64,000 nt of DNA. It comes from Pseudobacteriovorax antillogorgiicola. GTDB taxonomy: Bacteria; Bdellovibrionota_B; Oligoflexia; Oligoflexales; RGVZ01. The position numbers and the translations under genes were made by a program. Numbering within the stretch: the first letter of the stretch is position 1; each line of letters begins with the position of its first letter. The DNA is taken from the NCBI GenBank assembly GCA_945898195.1, contig CAMDHM010000005.1, forward strand, positions 1-64,000, given 5' to 3'. The notes beneath the pieces were generated by a model that saw nothing but the letters and a program-made list of their open reading frames with translations, was not told the origin of the DNA and ran no database searches. This document shows, piece after piece, positions 45,289 through 56,784 of the stretch.

Positions 45289-46471
45289 AAGCCCGACGAA
45301 ACCCTTGACGCCTTCTGTCGCCCAGAAATCTGAGTTGGGTTTTCGCCAAAGCGCCTCTCTGGCCATTGTGGTCTGTGCGGCAATGCTGACCGGCCTTGGA
45401 CTACTTGCGATCTATGCCTCGTCAAGCATGAAGGGCGCTCAACAGTTCGGTGACTCCCTCGCCTTTTTTCGCAAACAGTTCCTTGTCGCCATTGTCGGAT
45501 TTGTCGCCATTGTTGTCGTACAGAGATTTCCTTGGCGCTGGTTTGAGGGGCTAACGTTGCCCGCCTATGCATTTTCTCTCGGAACGCTCGGTCTGATTTT
45601 TGTTCCCGGCGCCTATTCGGTTGGTGGCGGGGCGGCGCGTTGGCTCCATATTGGTGGCGTGAGCTTTCAGCCAGCCGAATTAGCGAAGTTAACCTTGATC
45701 ATGTTTCTCGCGAAAAACCTTGGGCGTTCGGGGTGCGACCTGCGAAAGTTCTGGCGGTGCGTTTTTCCAAACATCTTAGCCTTTTCTGGTTTTGCCGTTT
45801 GTTTGATGAAGCAACCTGATTTCGGGTCGACCGTTTTGATGGGGGCCTTGACGGTGGTGATGCTTTTTATCGCCGGACTCCCATTTCGCTACCTCGCCTT
45901 GATGGGGGCTACCGGAATCGCCGCCATGGTTGGGGCCGTCATTGCGGCACCGTATCGTATGGCCAGGCTGTTGAGCTTTCTTGACCCTTGGGCTGAGGTT
46001 CGCGGTGGCGGTTTTCAAATCATCCAAAGCTATTTAGCCTTTAAAAATGGCGGCCTGCTGGGAACCGGACTCGGTGAATCTCGTCAAAAATTATTTTTTC
46101 TCCCCGAGGCCCACACCGATTTTATCCTTTCCGTTATTGGGGAAGAGCTTGGTTTGGTCGGAATTTTTCTCGTCGCCTCGCTCTTTCTCTTCATGAGCAT
46201 CATTGGACTGGAGGTCGCGCGGCGGCAGAGTTCCAGATACCGAACCCTGTTGGCCGTTGGGTGCACGGCATTGATCTTTGGACAGTCGGCCTTGAATATG
46301 GGTGTTACCATGGGCCTATTGCCCACCAAGGGAATGCCGCTACCATTTGTAAGTAGTGGGGCAAGTAGTCTGCTGGTATTCCTTGTGGCGACTGGTATAC
46401 TCGCCAGGCTTGCCAGGGAGTCTTCGAATCCTTGCGGAGCAAAGGAGCCGGGTGGCCTCCATGTCGGTTGA
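45260..46471 (+). CDS. ftsW: Septal peptidoglycan glycosyltransferase FtsW
   Basis: A 403-residue SEDS-family polymerase with about ten transmembrane helices. Conserved phrases are GGGAARWLHIGGVSFQPAELAKL, EAHTDFILSVIGEELGL and TKGMPLPFVSSGASSL. It polymerises lipid II at the septum with FtsI. ATG 45260 has AGGA 6 bp upstream and overlaps murD by 29 bp. ftsW is followed at once by murC; murG, its usual neighbour, is absent. Confidence 0.95.
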   Translation: MTSSMELLIESPTKPLTPSVAQKSELGFRQSASLAIVVCAAMLTGLGLLAIYASSSMKGAQQFGDSLAFFRKQFLVAIVGFVAIVVVQRFPWRWFEGLTLPAYAFSLGTLGLIFVPGAYSVGGGAARWLHIGGVSFQPAELAKLTLIMFLAKNLGRSGCDLRKFWRCVFPNILAFSGFAVCLMKQPDFGSTVLMGALTVVMLFIAGLPFRYLALMGATGIAAMVGAVIAAPYRMARLLSFLDPWAEVRGGGFQIIQSYLAFKNGGLLGTGLGESRQKLFFLPEAHTDFILSVIGEELGLVGIFLVASLFLFMSIIGLEVARRQSSRYRTLLAVGCTALIFGQSALNMGVTMGLLPTKGMPLPFVSSGASSLLVFLVATGILARLARESSNPCGAKEPGGLHVG

Positions 46472-47852
46472 TTCGCGCACTAAATCCATTAAATCTCCAC
46501 GCTTCCATTTCATTGGCATTGGTGGCAGCGGCATGTCGGGCCTCGCCGAATTTGCTCTTGGCCGCGGCTGCGACGTCAGCGGCAGCGACACCGCGTCCTC
46601 TGACTCCTTGATTCGCCTTGCGTCTCTTGGTGCAAAAATATTTGACCATCACTCCTCGGAAAACCTGCAGGGGTCTGACCAAGTAATTTTTTCTTCGGCA
46701 ATTAAACCGGACAACGAAGAACTCGTTGCGGCGCATTCCATGAAAATCCCAACCTTACATCGGTCCGACCTTTTGGCAAATTTCATGCGTGGAACCAATT
46801 CGGTTACCGTTGCTGGAACCCATGGAAAAACCACAACCGCAGCACTCATCACACACGTTCTAACTACCTGTGGGGCCGACCCCTGCGCCGTCATTGGCGG
46901 CGTAATGCTTGATACCCAGTCGAGTGCTCGAATTGGCGACGGACGATTTTTTGTCGCCGAGGCTGATGAGTCCGATGGAACTTTTCTTAACTACGAGCCC
47001 GTGCTTTGTGCGCTGACTAATATCGATCGGGATCACCTCGATTTTTACGGTACATTCGACAATATCAAAGCGTCTTTTCACAAATATCTGATGACTTCAG
47101 ATCCCGATATCGGGGTCGTCTGCTGCTGGGATGACCCTGCAATTCGTGAAGTTTCAGAAGGTATCGGCAGGCCGCGCCTCACCTATGGCACTATTTTGGG
47201 TTGTGAGGTTCGTGGAGTTGACCTGCAGCAGTCGGGAATGGAAACGACCTTCACGGCGATTGTGGAGCGGGATCGGATTCGCTGTAAATTACCCTTAATG
47301 GGCAAGCACAATGTTCTCAATGCCCTGTGTAGCCTTGCCGTCGCGCGAGCCTTGGGTTTGAATGTCACGCAGGCGGCCGAAGGCCTTGCAACCTTTCGTG
47401 GTGTTGGCCGTCGCATGGAACTGTTGGCGGACCTTCCGGGAATCCGAGTTTTTGATGATTTTGCACATAATCCCGGCAAAATTCAGGCGTGTATTAGCGC
47501 GGTACGCACAGCGTGGCCCACCCAACAAATCACGGTCGTTCATCAGCCACACCGCTTTTCACGAATTGAAACCATGTATGACGCAATGGTGGCCTCATTT
47601 CGCGGCGCCGATGATGTGATCCTTTTACCCGTCTATGCGGCCGGGGAAACCCCTAGGCGCGAACACGATTACGAGGCCTTTGCCACGGATCTCGCCTTGG
47701 CGTCTGCGACAAAAACCCATATTTCGCTTGAAAAAGCCTCTGCTTGCCAGCTTGCTTTGCAACTTTCACGACATCCAGCCATAATTTTAAGTGTGGGTGC
47801 TGGAGATATTTGGAAAGTCGGCCACATGCTTCGGGAGCAATTGCTTGGGTAG
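46461..47852 (+). CDS. murC: UDP-MurNAc:L-alanine ligase MurC
   Basis: A 463-residue Mur ligase starting with the MurC-type nucleotide motif HFIGIGGSGMSGLAE and ATP motif GTHGKTT near 119. EADESDGTFL and VFDDFAHNPGKI are further family phrases. It adds the first L-alanine to UDP-MurNAc. The start could also be GTG at 46452, which sits closer to AAAGGAG. It overlaps ftsW by 11 bp. Confidence 0.95.
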   Translation: MSVDSRTKSIKSPRFHFIGIGGSGMSGLAEFALGRGCDVSGSDTASSDSLIRLASLGAKIFDHHSSENLQGSDQVIFSSAIKPDNEELVAAHSMKIPTLHRSDLLANFMRGTNSVTVAGTHGKTTTAALITHVLTTCGADPCAVIGGVMLDTQSSARIGDGRFFVAEADESDGTFLNYEPVLCALTNIDRDHLDFYGTFDNIKASFHKYLMTSDPDIGVVCCWDDPAIREVSEGIGRPRLTYGTILGCEVRGVDLQQSGMETTFTAIVERDRIRCKLPLMGKHNVLNALCSLAVARALGLNVTQAAEGLATFRGVGRRMELLADLPGIRVFDDFAHNPGKIQACISAVRTAWPTQQITVVHQPHRFSRIETMYDAMVASFRGADDVILLPVYAAGETPRREHDYEAFATDLALASATKTHISLEKASACQLALQLSRHPAIILSVGAGDIWKVGHMLREQLLG

Positions 47853-48675
47853 AAGCACAATCATCAGTGGCCAAAAGCCCGTCAGGCGTAAGCGCAAGCA
47901 TGCCGAGGAAAACCGTAAAAAAGTTCTCCTTTCTGCGCTGCGTTTTGCCGCCGTTATTTTAGTGATCGCCGGCATCATTATGCTGCCTGGCTATATTGCG
48001 ACAAAAATTCAGTCGGGTTTCAAATCGTTGGTTTCATCGCGGGTTCACCGCGTTGAATTTCTTGGTGAGGGCGGCAGCCTCGCCGAATTTGACCGAGAAA
48101 CCCTTCAGGCACGGCTTAGCGAATCTGCCGATGCTGGTAAAAGCCTAGATGAGTTGGCTCAGATTGCTGGCTCATTGGCTCCCCTTTCCAAGGTGGAGGT
48201 GATGCGCGCCTCGCCTGATAAAATCGTGATTGGATTTGAGCGGCGCGCCCCCGCCTTACGCATCGACCGTGGTGTGATCCGTCTTGTGGATAGTGCTGGC
48301 TTTGTTTACGGAAGCTGTTGTGTCCTGCCGACCCAAGATGCCGAAGCCCAGCTGCCTCTTCTCACAGGTGTGCTCGCCACAGATCAAAGCGGACTCAGCA
48401 ACAAGGAGGAGCACGAATTGATTCGTGAGGCCCTCGGATTAAATGAGGGGCTTGCCGGAAAAGGCCTCAAGGCCGCATCTTTTCGTTACCAGAACCACCG
48501 TGGATTTTTTGCCATCATGGAACCGGGTGATATCGAAGTCTCGATTGGCCGCGCTCCATTTGACGACAAACTCAAGCGCCTTGCAGAGGTGCTAGAACGC
48601 GTTGACCGCCAGAAGGTAAGCCGCATCGAGCTCGACTACCACGGCAAAGCCTTCATCAAGGAACGAAAACTGTGA
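47845..48675 (+). CDS. ftsQ: Cell division protein FtsQ
   Basis: A 276-residue protein with a basic cytoplasmic N-terminus (RRKRKHAEENRKK), a transmembrane helix (about 30-52) and a periplasmic POTRA/FtsQ domain (about 60-265). TTG at 47845 has GGGAG 8 bp upstream and overlaps the murC stop by 8 bp. It bridges early and late divisome proteins. The low sequence conservation of FtsQ makes position between murC and ftsA part of the evidence. Confidence 0.87.
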   Translation: MGRSTIISGQKPVRRKRKHAEENRKKVLLSALRFAAVILVIAGIIMLPGYIATKIQSGFKSLVSSRVHRVEFLGEGGSLAEFDRETLQARLSESADAGKSLDELAQIAGSLAPLSKVEVMRASPDKIVIGFERRAPALRIDRGVIRLVDSAGFVYGSCCVLPTQDAEAQLPLLTGVLATDQSGLSNKEEHELIREALGLNEGLAGKGLKAASFRYQNHRGFFAIMEPGDIEVSIGRAPFDDKLKRLAEVLERVDRQKVSRIELDYHGKAFIKERKL

Positions 48676-49925
48676 ACCCATCAAGACCACAGATTTTTGC
48701 CATCGACCTCGGCACGAGCAAGTTTTGCGTGGCGCGCCTGTCTGAAACCAGCGATGCCCAGGGCGGATTTGCCATCGACAGCCTTGCCGTTCCAGCAAAG
48801 GGTACCAAGCGCGGCATGGTCGTCGATTTTTCCGCGGCCCTGGAGTGCCTGTCGGCGCTAATTGATGAGGCCGAATCTCGTTGGAATTGCGACATCGTCA
48901 ACGGCGTGGTTGGCATCGCCGGAAGCCACCTACGCAGCCATCTTGCCAAGGGCAACATCGCCATTGGTCCCAAACAAATCGTCGATGCCTCAACCCTGCT
49001 GCGAATTGAAGAGCAAATGTATGACGCCTTTGCCCAGAGCAGTGCCGCCGTTCAGCGCGAGCTTTTGGACTCCATCCCGGTTCACTACCAGATTGACCAA
49101 CGCGACGCCGTCGATGATCCCCTTGGTTTTAGTGGCGTAAACCTTTCCGCAGATTTTCTGATGATTGATGCCGACAAGGCCTACCTACGCGACATAGTCC
49201 GCTTGGTTAATGGCGCCGGGGTGAAGGTCACCCGACTGGCCTCAGAGCCACTGGCGTCGGCCTATGTGTGCGCTGGCGAGGATTTTCGCGAACTTGGCTG
49301 CTGTGTCGTAGACATTGGTGGCGGCACAAGCGATGGTTTGGTGTTCGCTCACGGTAAACCGGCCCTCGCCTTTTCCGTTCCGATGGCCGGTTTTGCGATG
49401 ACCTCTGACCTTGCCGTGGCTTTAAACGTTCCGCTTCGCGAGGCAGAACGAATCAAAACAATTTACGGACTTTCAAGCTCTCAGTTGGAACAGATCACGA
49501 CCGAGGACCTCTACGGGGCACAAAAGTCGGTCCCGGGCGAGGTGATCGCAAAAATTCTGGAGGCCCGTTGCCGCGAGCTCACGGTCAGTATTGCCAAACA
49601 CCTTGTCCCTTTCAAAGGTCGCCTTGGGGGCGGTGTTCTTCTGACGGGCGGAGGCAGTCAATTGAATGGGGTGGCAGAACTGATGAGCGCCTCCATGCGC
49701 ATTCCGGTTCGCACCGTGAATCCACGCTGGCAAAAGGCTTTTACATCGGGCCCGGTGCGTCAAGAACGCCTGGCTCCAAAATTTGCCACCGCCCTTGGCC
49801 TGCTCGTGTTGGGTGCCCTGCCCGATGCCATTTCTTATAATCGTGCACCCACCAATGTCCCATCTGTCGCCATTCCGTCTGGTGTCATGAGCCGTTTACG
49901 GGCTTGGCTGCGCGAAATGAGCTGA
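48672..49925 (+). CDS. ftsA: Cell division protein FtsA
   Basis: A 417-residue actin-like ATPase that tethers FtsZ to the membrane. Phosphate-1 motif is AIDLGTSKFCVARL, phosphate-2 VVDIGGGTSDGLVF and the adenosine motif LTGGGSQLNGV. The C-terminus RLRAWLREMS is an amphipathic membrane-targeting helix. Start is GTG at 48672, overlapping the ftsQ stop (GTGA). A promoter for ftsZ lies between ftsA and ftsZ. Confidence 0.95.
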   Translation: MNPSRPQIFAIDLGTSKFCVARLSETSDAQGGFAIDSLAVPAKGTKRGMVVDFSAALECLSALIDEAESRWNCDIVNGVVGIAGSHLRSHLAKGNIAIGPKQIVDASTLLRIEEQMYDAFAQSSAAVQRELLDSIPVHYQIDQRDAVDDPLGFSGVNLSADFLMIDADKAYLRDIVRLVNGAGVKVTRLASEPLASAYVCAGEDFRELGCCVVDIGGGTSDGLVFAHGKPALAFSVPMAGFAMTSDLAVALNVPLREAERIKTIYGLSSSQLEQITTEDLYGAQKSVPGEVIAKILEARCRELTVSIAKHLVPFKGRLGGGVLLTGGGSQLNGVAELMSASMRIPVRTVNPRWQKAFTSGPVRQERLAPKFATALGLLVLGALPDAISYNRAPTNVPSVAIPSGVMSRLRAWLREMS

Positions 49926-49972
49926 TCAAAGCCAAATTTTTTGAGTCTATCTTGTTGATTTGGCCAGAGACA

Positions 49973-50002
49973 TTGACAGTTTTCTCAATGGCTTCCTATA
50001 AT
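49973..50002 (+). promoter_or_regulatory. Sigma70-type promoter of ftsZ
   Basis: TTGACA at 49973-49978 and TATAAT at 49997-50002 both match the consensus exactly, with an 18-bp spacer. Transcription would begin near 50009 and give a leader of about 70 bases with an AT-rich imperfect hairpin and AGGAG before the ATG. It lets ftsZ be expressed apart from the upstream cluster. Confidence 0.8.
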
Positions 50003-50077
50003 TCTTGAATAACGATAAAATTTTTATTGTTTTGTCGCGCCTTATGGCCACTGCTGCCTTTCTAGCGAGGAGATTTT

Positions 50078-51766
50078 ATGAACTTTGACGCTGAGAAAAT
50101 GAATCCCCCAGGAGCCAAAATCAAAGTTTTCGGTATTGGTGGCGGTGGTGGTAACGCCGTTAACACCATGATCCGCGCCAACCTTGAGGGTGTTGAGTTC
50201 ATCACGGCAAATACCGACGTCCAAGCCCTGCGTTTCAGCTTGGCACAAGAAAACATTCAGATCGGCAAAGAGCTGACCAAAGGCCTTGGCGCCGGCGCTG
50301 ATCCGGACGTCGGACGCGATGCAGCCCTTGAAGACCGGCGTGACATTGAACGCGTTCTAGGCGATGCCGACATGGTCTTTATCACGGCGGGCATGGGCGG
50401 CGGAACCGGCACGGGAGGCGCTGCCGTCATCGCTCAAATTGCTCGAGAACTCGGTGCCCTAACGGTTGCCGTTGTGACCAAGCCGTTTCATTTTGAAGGC
50501 AAGCGTCGCCGCAAACATGCGGAACTGGGTATCGCCCGCCTGCGTGAATCGGTGGATACGCTGATCACCATTCCAAACCAGCGTTTGCTTCAGATTGCTA
50601 CGCCTGACCTCAGCATGATCAATGCATTCAAAATGGCAGACAACGTTTTGGTGAATGCCGTCCGCGGGATCAGCGACATCATCAATATTCCAGGCACCGT
50701 CAACGTCGACTTTGCAGACGTTAAAACGGTCATGTCCAACATGGGCCACTCGCTGATGGGTATTGGTCATGCAACGGGTCCAAATCGTGCTGCGGAAGCA
50801 GCGCGGATGGCCATCTCCTCGCCCCTACTTGAAGACATCGACATTCAAGGGGCAACGGGCATCTTGATCAACATCACCGCCGGCTCCTCCATTACTTTGA
50901 TGGAGGTCAACGAGGCTTGCTCAATCATTCAAGATTCCGCCCATGAAGATGCCAACATTATTTTTGGTGCCGTCATTGACGAGAGCCTAAACGAAGCCAT
51001 CCGTGTCACCGTAATAGCCACCGGGTTCCCCGTTGATTCACAGGATTTAGATAATTCAGCACCAGTCGTCGTTCGCCCCGCACCAGCCAAGATTTTTTCA
51101 CCGGACTATGCAACCGGTGGGCTCACAACCACCACTAGCTTTCAAACGGTGGCTGCCAAGCCGATCCTCGCTGAAACCCCACAGGTCACTGAATCGGCTG
51201 TGGTTCTTGAGACGATTAGCCAAGCTCAAGAGCTAACAAAATGGACCATCGATCAGGTTGAGCCCCAAGTGGCCAACGACTTAGCGACGGACTATTCGTA
51301 TCGCGAAGAAATCGTGAGCGACATCGACAGCTCAAAAGAAATTCTCGACGCCTACGTTTGGGAAGACGAAGAAACCGAGGTGCCTGTGGTGCCAATTGAA
51401 GCCGCGCCGATTGCTATGGAAGTTGAGGCGGCGGTGCCCGAGGCGCAAACTCTAGCCAGCGTTGATACGGCTTCCAGAATTTTCGACAGCTCCTTTGAGG
51501 GTGAGCCTATGGCACGTACGGCCCAGGACAATGCCCCGATTGAGTCCTTTTTCGAAGCCAATGGCGGACTTGATATTACCCATGAAATCGACCGAAAAAT
51601 TGATGAGGCATTAGCCCTCGCGCAAAAGCTGCGCAGCGCTGGTGCAACCTCAAAGCCACAGGCGGCTCCGCTTGCGGCCATGAATCAGGTCCGTGAACTT
51701 GGCGTCGATGAACTCGACATGCCATCGTTTTTGCGCAACGGCAATTCCGACATCGCCCTGGATTAA
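50078..51766 (+). CDS. ftsZ: Cell division protein FtsZ
   Basis: A 562-residue tubulin-like GTPase that forms the Z-ring. The GTP-binding GGGTGTG is at 107-113, and the core runs to about 328. The C-terminal linker is long (about 215 residues, acidic and Pro/Val-rich) compared with roughly 50 in E. coli, and the conserved tail DMPSFLRNG near the end binds FtsA and other tethers. It ends 6 bp from the convergent epimerase gene. Confidence 0.97.
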   Translation: MNFDAEKMNPPGAKIKVFGIGGGGGNAVNTMIRANLEGVEFITANTDVQALRFSLAQENIQIGKELTKGLGAGADPDVGRDAALEDRRDIERVLGDADMVFITAGMGGGTGTGGAAVIAQIARELGALTVAVVTKPFHFEGKRRRKHAELGIARLRESVDTLITIPNQRLLQIATPDLSMINAFKMADNVLVNAVRGISDIINIPGTVNVDFADVKTVMSNMGHSLMGIGHATGPNRAAEAARMAISSPLLEDIDIQGATGILINITAGSSITLMEVNEACSIIQDSAHEDANIIFGAVIDESLNEAIRVTVIATGFPVDSQDLDNSAPVVVRPAPAKIFSPDYATGGLTTTTSFQTVAAKPILAETPQVTESAVVLETISQAQELTKWTIDQVEPQVANDLATDYSYREEIVSDIDSSKEILDAYVWEDEETEVPVVPIEAAPIAMEVEAAVPEAQTLASVDTASRIFDSSFEGEPMARTAQDNAPIESFFEANGGLDITHEIDRKIDEALALAQKLRSAGATSKPQAAPLAAMNQVRELGVDELDMPSFLRNGNSDIALD

Positions 51767-51772
51767 AAGGCC

Positions 51773-52831
51773 CTACGCGGGGACTGTGCCTACGGGCATA
51801 GCCTCGCGTTTTTGCAGGGGCGGTGCAATTTGAAGTGATTCCGAAAAATTAAAGCGTTTTTGGGAATCGATATCGCCAGAAATCAAAGCATTCGCCAGGG
51901 ATTCGGTCGGCGCTTTGGCCAACGCAAGAAATTGCCGTAGGCGATGAAAGCGGTACTGAGACTCGTTCTTCCCCTCGCGTTCAAAAACGGGCGTCATGGA
52001 ATCTCCGATCCAGCCTTTTACGGCAAACTTCTGAGCTGAAAAAAACTTGTCGGCAAGCATCCGGAATAGCTCCTCCACCGCATAGGATTCATTGCCACAC
52101 ACTTCCGCAATGATGGTGCTATCTTCGCGCATTGCCTCTGCTGAGCGGACGATTTCTTTAGCCAAATCGTCCACGTGAATTGGTCGCAGTGGAGCCGCAC
52201 ATTTTGGAACTGGGTAGATTAAAGGCAACTTCATGGTACGCAAAACGGCGCGCATGAAGCGGTCGTTTGGATTGTCGGCCTCGGCAACTATGGAGGGACG
52301 AAGGATTACCTTTTCTTTCAACCTGGAATTAAGCAAGAGCAACTCTGCCGCATATTTTTCACGTAAAAACGGCGCCTCCGCATGACGGTCCGCCCCCATT
52401 GCGCTGACAAAAACGAGCCGCTGATTTCCAACTTTTTCCATGGCGGCGAGTAGATTCGCCATCATCGCCAGGTTCTTCGGCATGCGCTCCGGGTGCAAAA
52501 GATCACGCACCTCCAACGTCTCGTGATGTGGCCGCAGAGATCCGCATAAACCACCCTCCCAAGCCAGATGAACCACGGTCTGTACGTTGCGCAGTGGTGC
52601 CAATAATAGTTCGGGTGATGCCATATCCGTGCATACGGGAAAGACTTGAGGCAGGGCCTCAGGCAGGCGGTGATAATAGGTGGCTATGGTGCTCGTACTC
52701 GCCGCAGAAAATAGCCGGATCACCCGTTGTCCGATAAAACCAGAACTGCCGGTAACCATCACGGTTGGTGAGGGACGCTGACGGGAGCGCTCATGGTGCG
52801 CGGAATTACTTTTTGTCCGGTGCGAGTTCAT
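51773..52831 (-). CDS. NAD-dependent epimerase/dehydratase-like (extended SDR) protein
   Basis: A 352-residue protein with a Rossmann motif TGSSGFIGQ near 27-35, a VVHLAWEGG strand and FVSAMGADRHAEAPFLREKYAAE, where the SDR Tyr-x-x-x-Lys is replaced by a KY/E pattern (catalytic Tyr not obvious). It may be a nucleotide-sugar-modifying enzyme or an NmrA-like binding protein. It follows the glycosyltransferase by 36 bp. Confidence 0.75.
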   Translation of the reverse strand: MNSHRTKSNSAHHERSRQRPSPTVMVTGSSGFIGQRVIRLFSAASTSTIATYYHRLPEALPQVFPVCTDMASPELLLAPLRNVQTVVHLAWEGGLCGSLRPHHETLEVRDLLHPERMPKNLAMMANLLAAMEKVGNQRLVFVSAMGADRHAEAPFLREKYAAELLLLNSRLKEKVILRPSIVAEADNPNDRFMRAVLRTMKLPLIYPVPKCAAPLRPIHVDDLAKEIVRSAEAMREDSTIIAEVCGNESYAVEELFRMLADKFFSAQKFAVKGWIGDSMTPVFEREGKNESQYRFHRLRQFLALAKAPTESLANALISGDIDSQKRFNFSESLQIAPPLQKREAMPVGTVPA

Positions 52832-52867
52832 CGTTGGACTCTCTCTGTGCTGGTTTTTTTGTGCTGT

Positions 52868-53947
52868 CTAGAGAGAATTATACAGGGTTTTTAACTGAAT
52901 AGCCGAATCATCCCACGTTGGACGTGAGGTGACCCACCTCTGCAAGTTCTCGGCTTGACCGGCAAAACGGTCTGCCGTCATCACGACCGCGTCCAACCAC
53001 TCTTGGGTTTTGGCGGTCGCCAAGAGGCCCCGGCCGGTGCTCGGGCAGACAACCTCGTCAATTCCAGATCCTGACGTAAATACTACTGGAATTCCAAAGG
53101 CTTGCGCCTCCGCTGCGGGAAGGCAAAAACCCTCCAAAAGGCTCGTTTGAAGGTAAACATCGTTCTCCTGGTAGAGCTCCTCCAAGGCTTCATTGGAGGG
53201 CGACTCAATAATTTGCAACCAGCCTTGAGCGATAAGCTGATTGGCTAGTTTTTTTTCCACCGGGGAAAGATTCGTCGTAACAATGGTGCCGTGAAGGTTG
53301 CCGTTGCCTGCAAGTAAGATGTTGAGAAATAAGTCGTGGCGCTTGTATTTTTCGTTTCTTCCAACCGTCAAAACCCGAAGCGGGGTACCATTTTTTCTTG
53401 CGTGCCTAAGCGATAACTTTGCGGGTGGAAAACCGTTTGGAATCACAAAAATCTTGTCCGCCCACTCTGGGTAGCGCTCGGCGAGGGTATTTTTCGTCCA
53501 CCTTGAAACCGCAACAACGGCATCAGCACGTTTGAGAACCCACGGTAGAAGGGCTTTAATCTGGGCCCTCAAAGTTAGTGAGACGCCGCCTCGTTGAACC
53601 AATAGTGGAATGAGATCGTGAACCGTGACCACAAAGCGGACATCCACCAAGGGGGTGTGTCCCGTCCAAAGTGGTAAATTGATATTGCTAAGGCCGTGAT
53701 AAATTGCGGGTCGCTTGCTGGTTGGAAGAGCGCGTGAAAATTCGCGGAAATTTATCTGTGGTCCAAGCACTTTGGACTTCTCGGCAAAACGAAGAAGTCG
53801 CTCATTTGTGGCACTTAACCCAGCGCCGGCACCCAGGATTGAAACCTCGACTCCATGTTTGGAGAGGGACCGGCAAAGCTCTCGAGCGTGGACAAAGATT
53901 CCACTGGGACCCCGGACAATTCCGTAGCTGTCCCAGAAAACTTTCAC
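52868..53947 (-). CDS. GT4-family glycosyltransferase
   Basis: A 359-residue GT-B glycosyltransferase. N-terminal motif DSYGIVRGPSGIFVHARE, a middle VTVHDLIPLL with ADAVVAVSRWTKNTL, and a C-terminal donor-binding region LQTSLLEGFCLPAAEAQAFG with the EX7E pattern place it in family GT4. It probably adds a sugar to an envelope polysaccharide or lipid. Start is GTG at 53947, 9 bp after atpC, so it may be transcribed with the ATP synthase genes. Confidence 0.85.
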   Translation of the reverse strand: MKVFWDSYGIVRGPSGIFVHARELCRSLSKHGVEVSILGAGAGLSATNERLLRFAEKSKVLGPQINFREFSRALPTSKRPAIYHGLSNINLPLWTGHTPLVDVRFVVTVHDLIPLLVQRGGVSLTLRAQIKALLPWVLKRADAVVAVSRWTKNTLAERYPEWADKIFVIPNGFPPAKLSLRHARKNGTPLRVLTVGRNEKYKRHDLFLNILLAGNGNLHGTIVTTNLSPVEKKLANQLIAQGWLQIIESPSNEALEELYQENDVYLQTSLLEGFCLPAAEAQAFGIPVVFTSGSGIDEVVCPSTGRGLLATAKTQEWLDAVVMTADRFAGQAENLQRWVTSRPTWDDSAIQLKTLYNSL

Positions 53948-53956
53948 CCCGATACC

Positions 53957-54364
53957 TTACTTGCCGAATGCAATGCGGGCGCTAGCCCGGGCAAGGGAAA
54001 GTTGTGCGCGGAGCACATCGACCACAGGATCTTTGCTTGTAAGGCGCTCGGTGGCGCGCTCACGCGCCTTCTCGGCGCGGGGCACATCAATCTCAGCCTT
54101 TGATAAGGCGGCGTCGAGCAAAACAATAACCTGATCGTTGACGACTTCCATATAGCCACCATTCACCAAAAGGTGCATGGGCTGGATCGAAGGCCCTTCA
54201 AGCTTTAGCTCGCCCAGGCCAAGTTCCGTGACCAAAGCGGCATGACCCGGAAGGATACCCAAATAGCCGTCCCGACCAGGGACCAAAAGCTTGCTGGCCT
54301 TGACCTTCGCCAGCGATTTTGCCGGCGAAACCAGTTCCACATTCATTTCAAGCGTCGCACTCAT
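53957..54364 (-). CDS. atpC: ATP synthase F1 epsilon subunit
   Basis: A 135-residue epsilon subunit of the ATP synthase rotor stalk. The N-terminal beta-sandwich has VPGRDGYLGILPGHAALVTELG and the C-terminal part is a two-helix hairpin rich in Glu/Arg/Ala. Start ATG 54364 has GGTGG upstream. It is the last gene of the F1 operon. Confidence 0.93.
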   Translation of the reverse strand: MSATLEMNVELVSPAKSLAKVKASKLLVPGRDGYLGILPGHAALVTELGLGELKLEGPSIQPMHLLVNGGYMEVVNDQVIVLLDAALSKAEIDVPRAEKARERATERLTSKDPVVDVLRAQLSLARASARIAFGK

Positions 54365-54418
54365 AATGACCACCACGTGACCAGCCTATCAATGGGCCTG
54401 GCCTTGATTAATGCCTGG

Positions 54419-56776
<2,358 letters not shown>

Positions 56777-56784
<8 letters not shown>

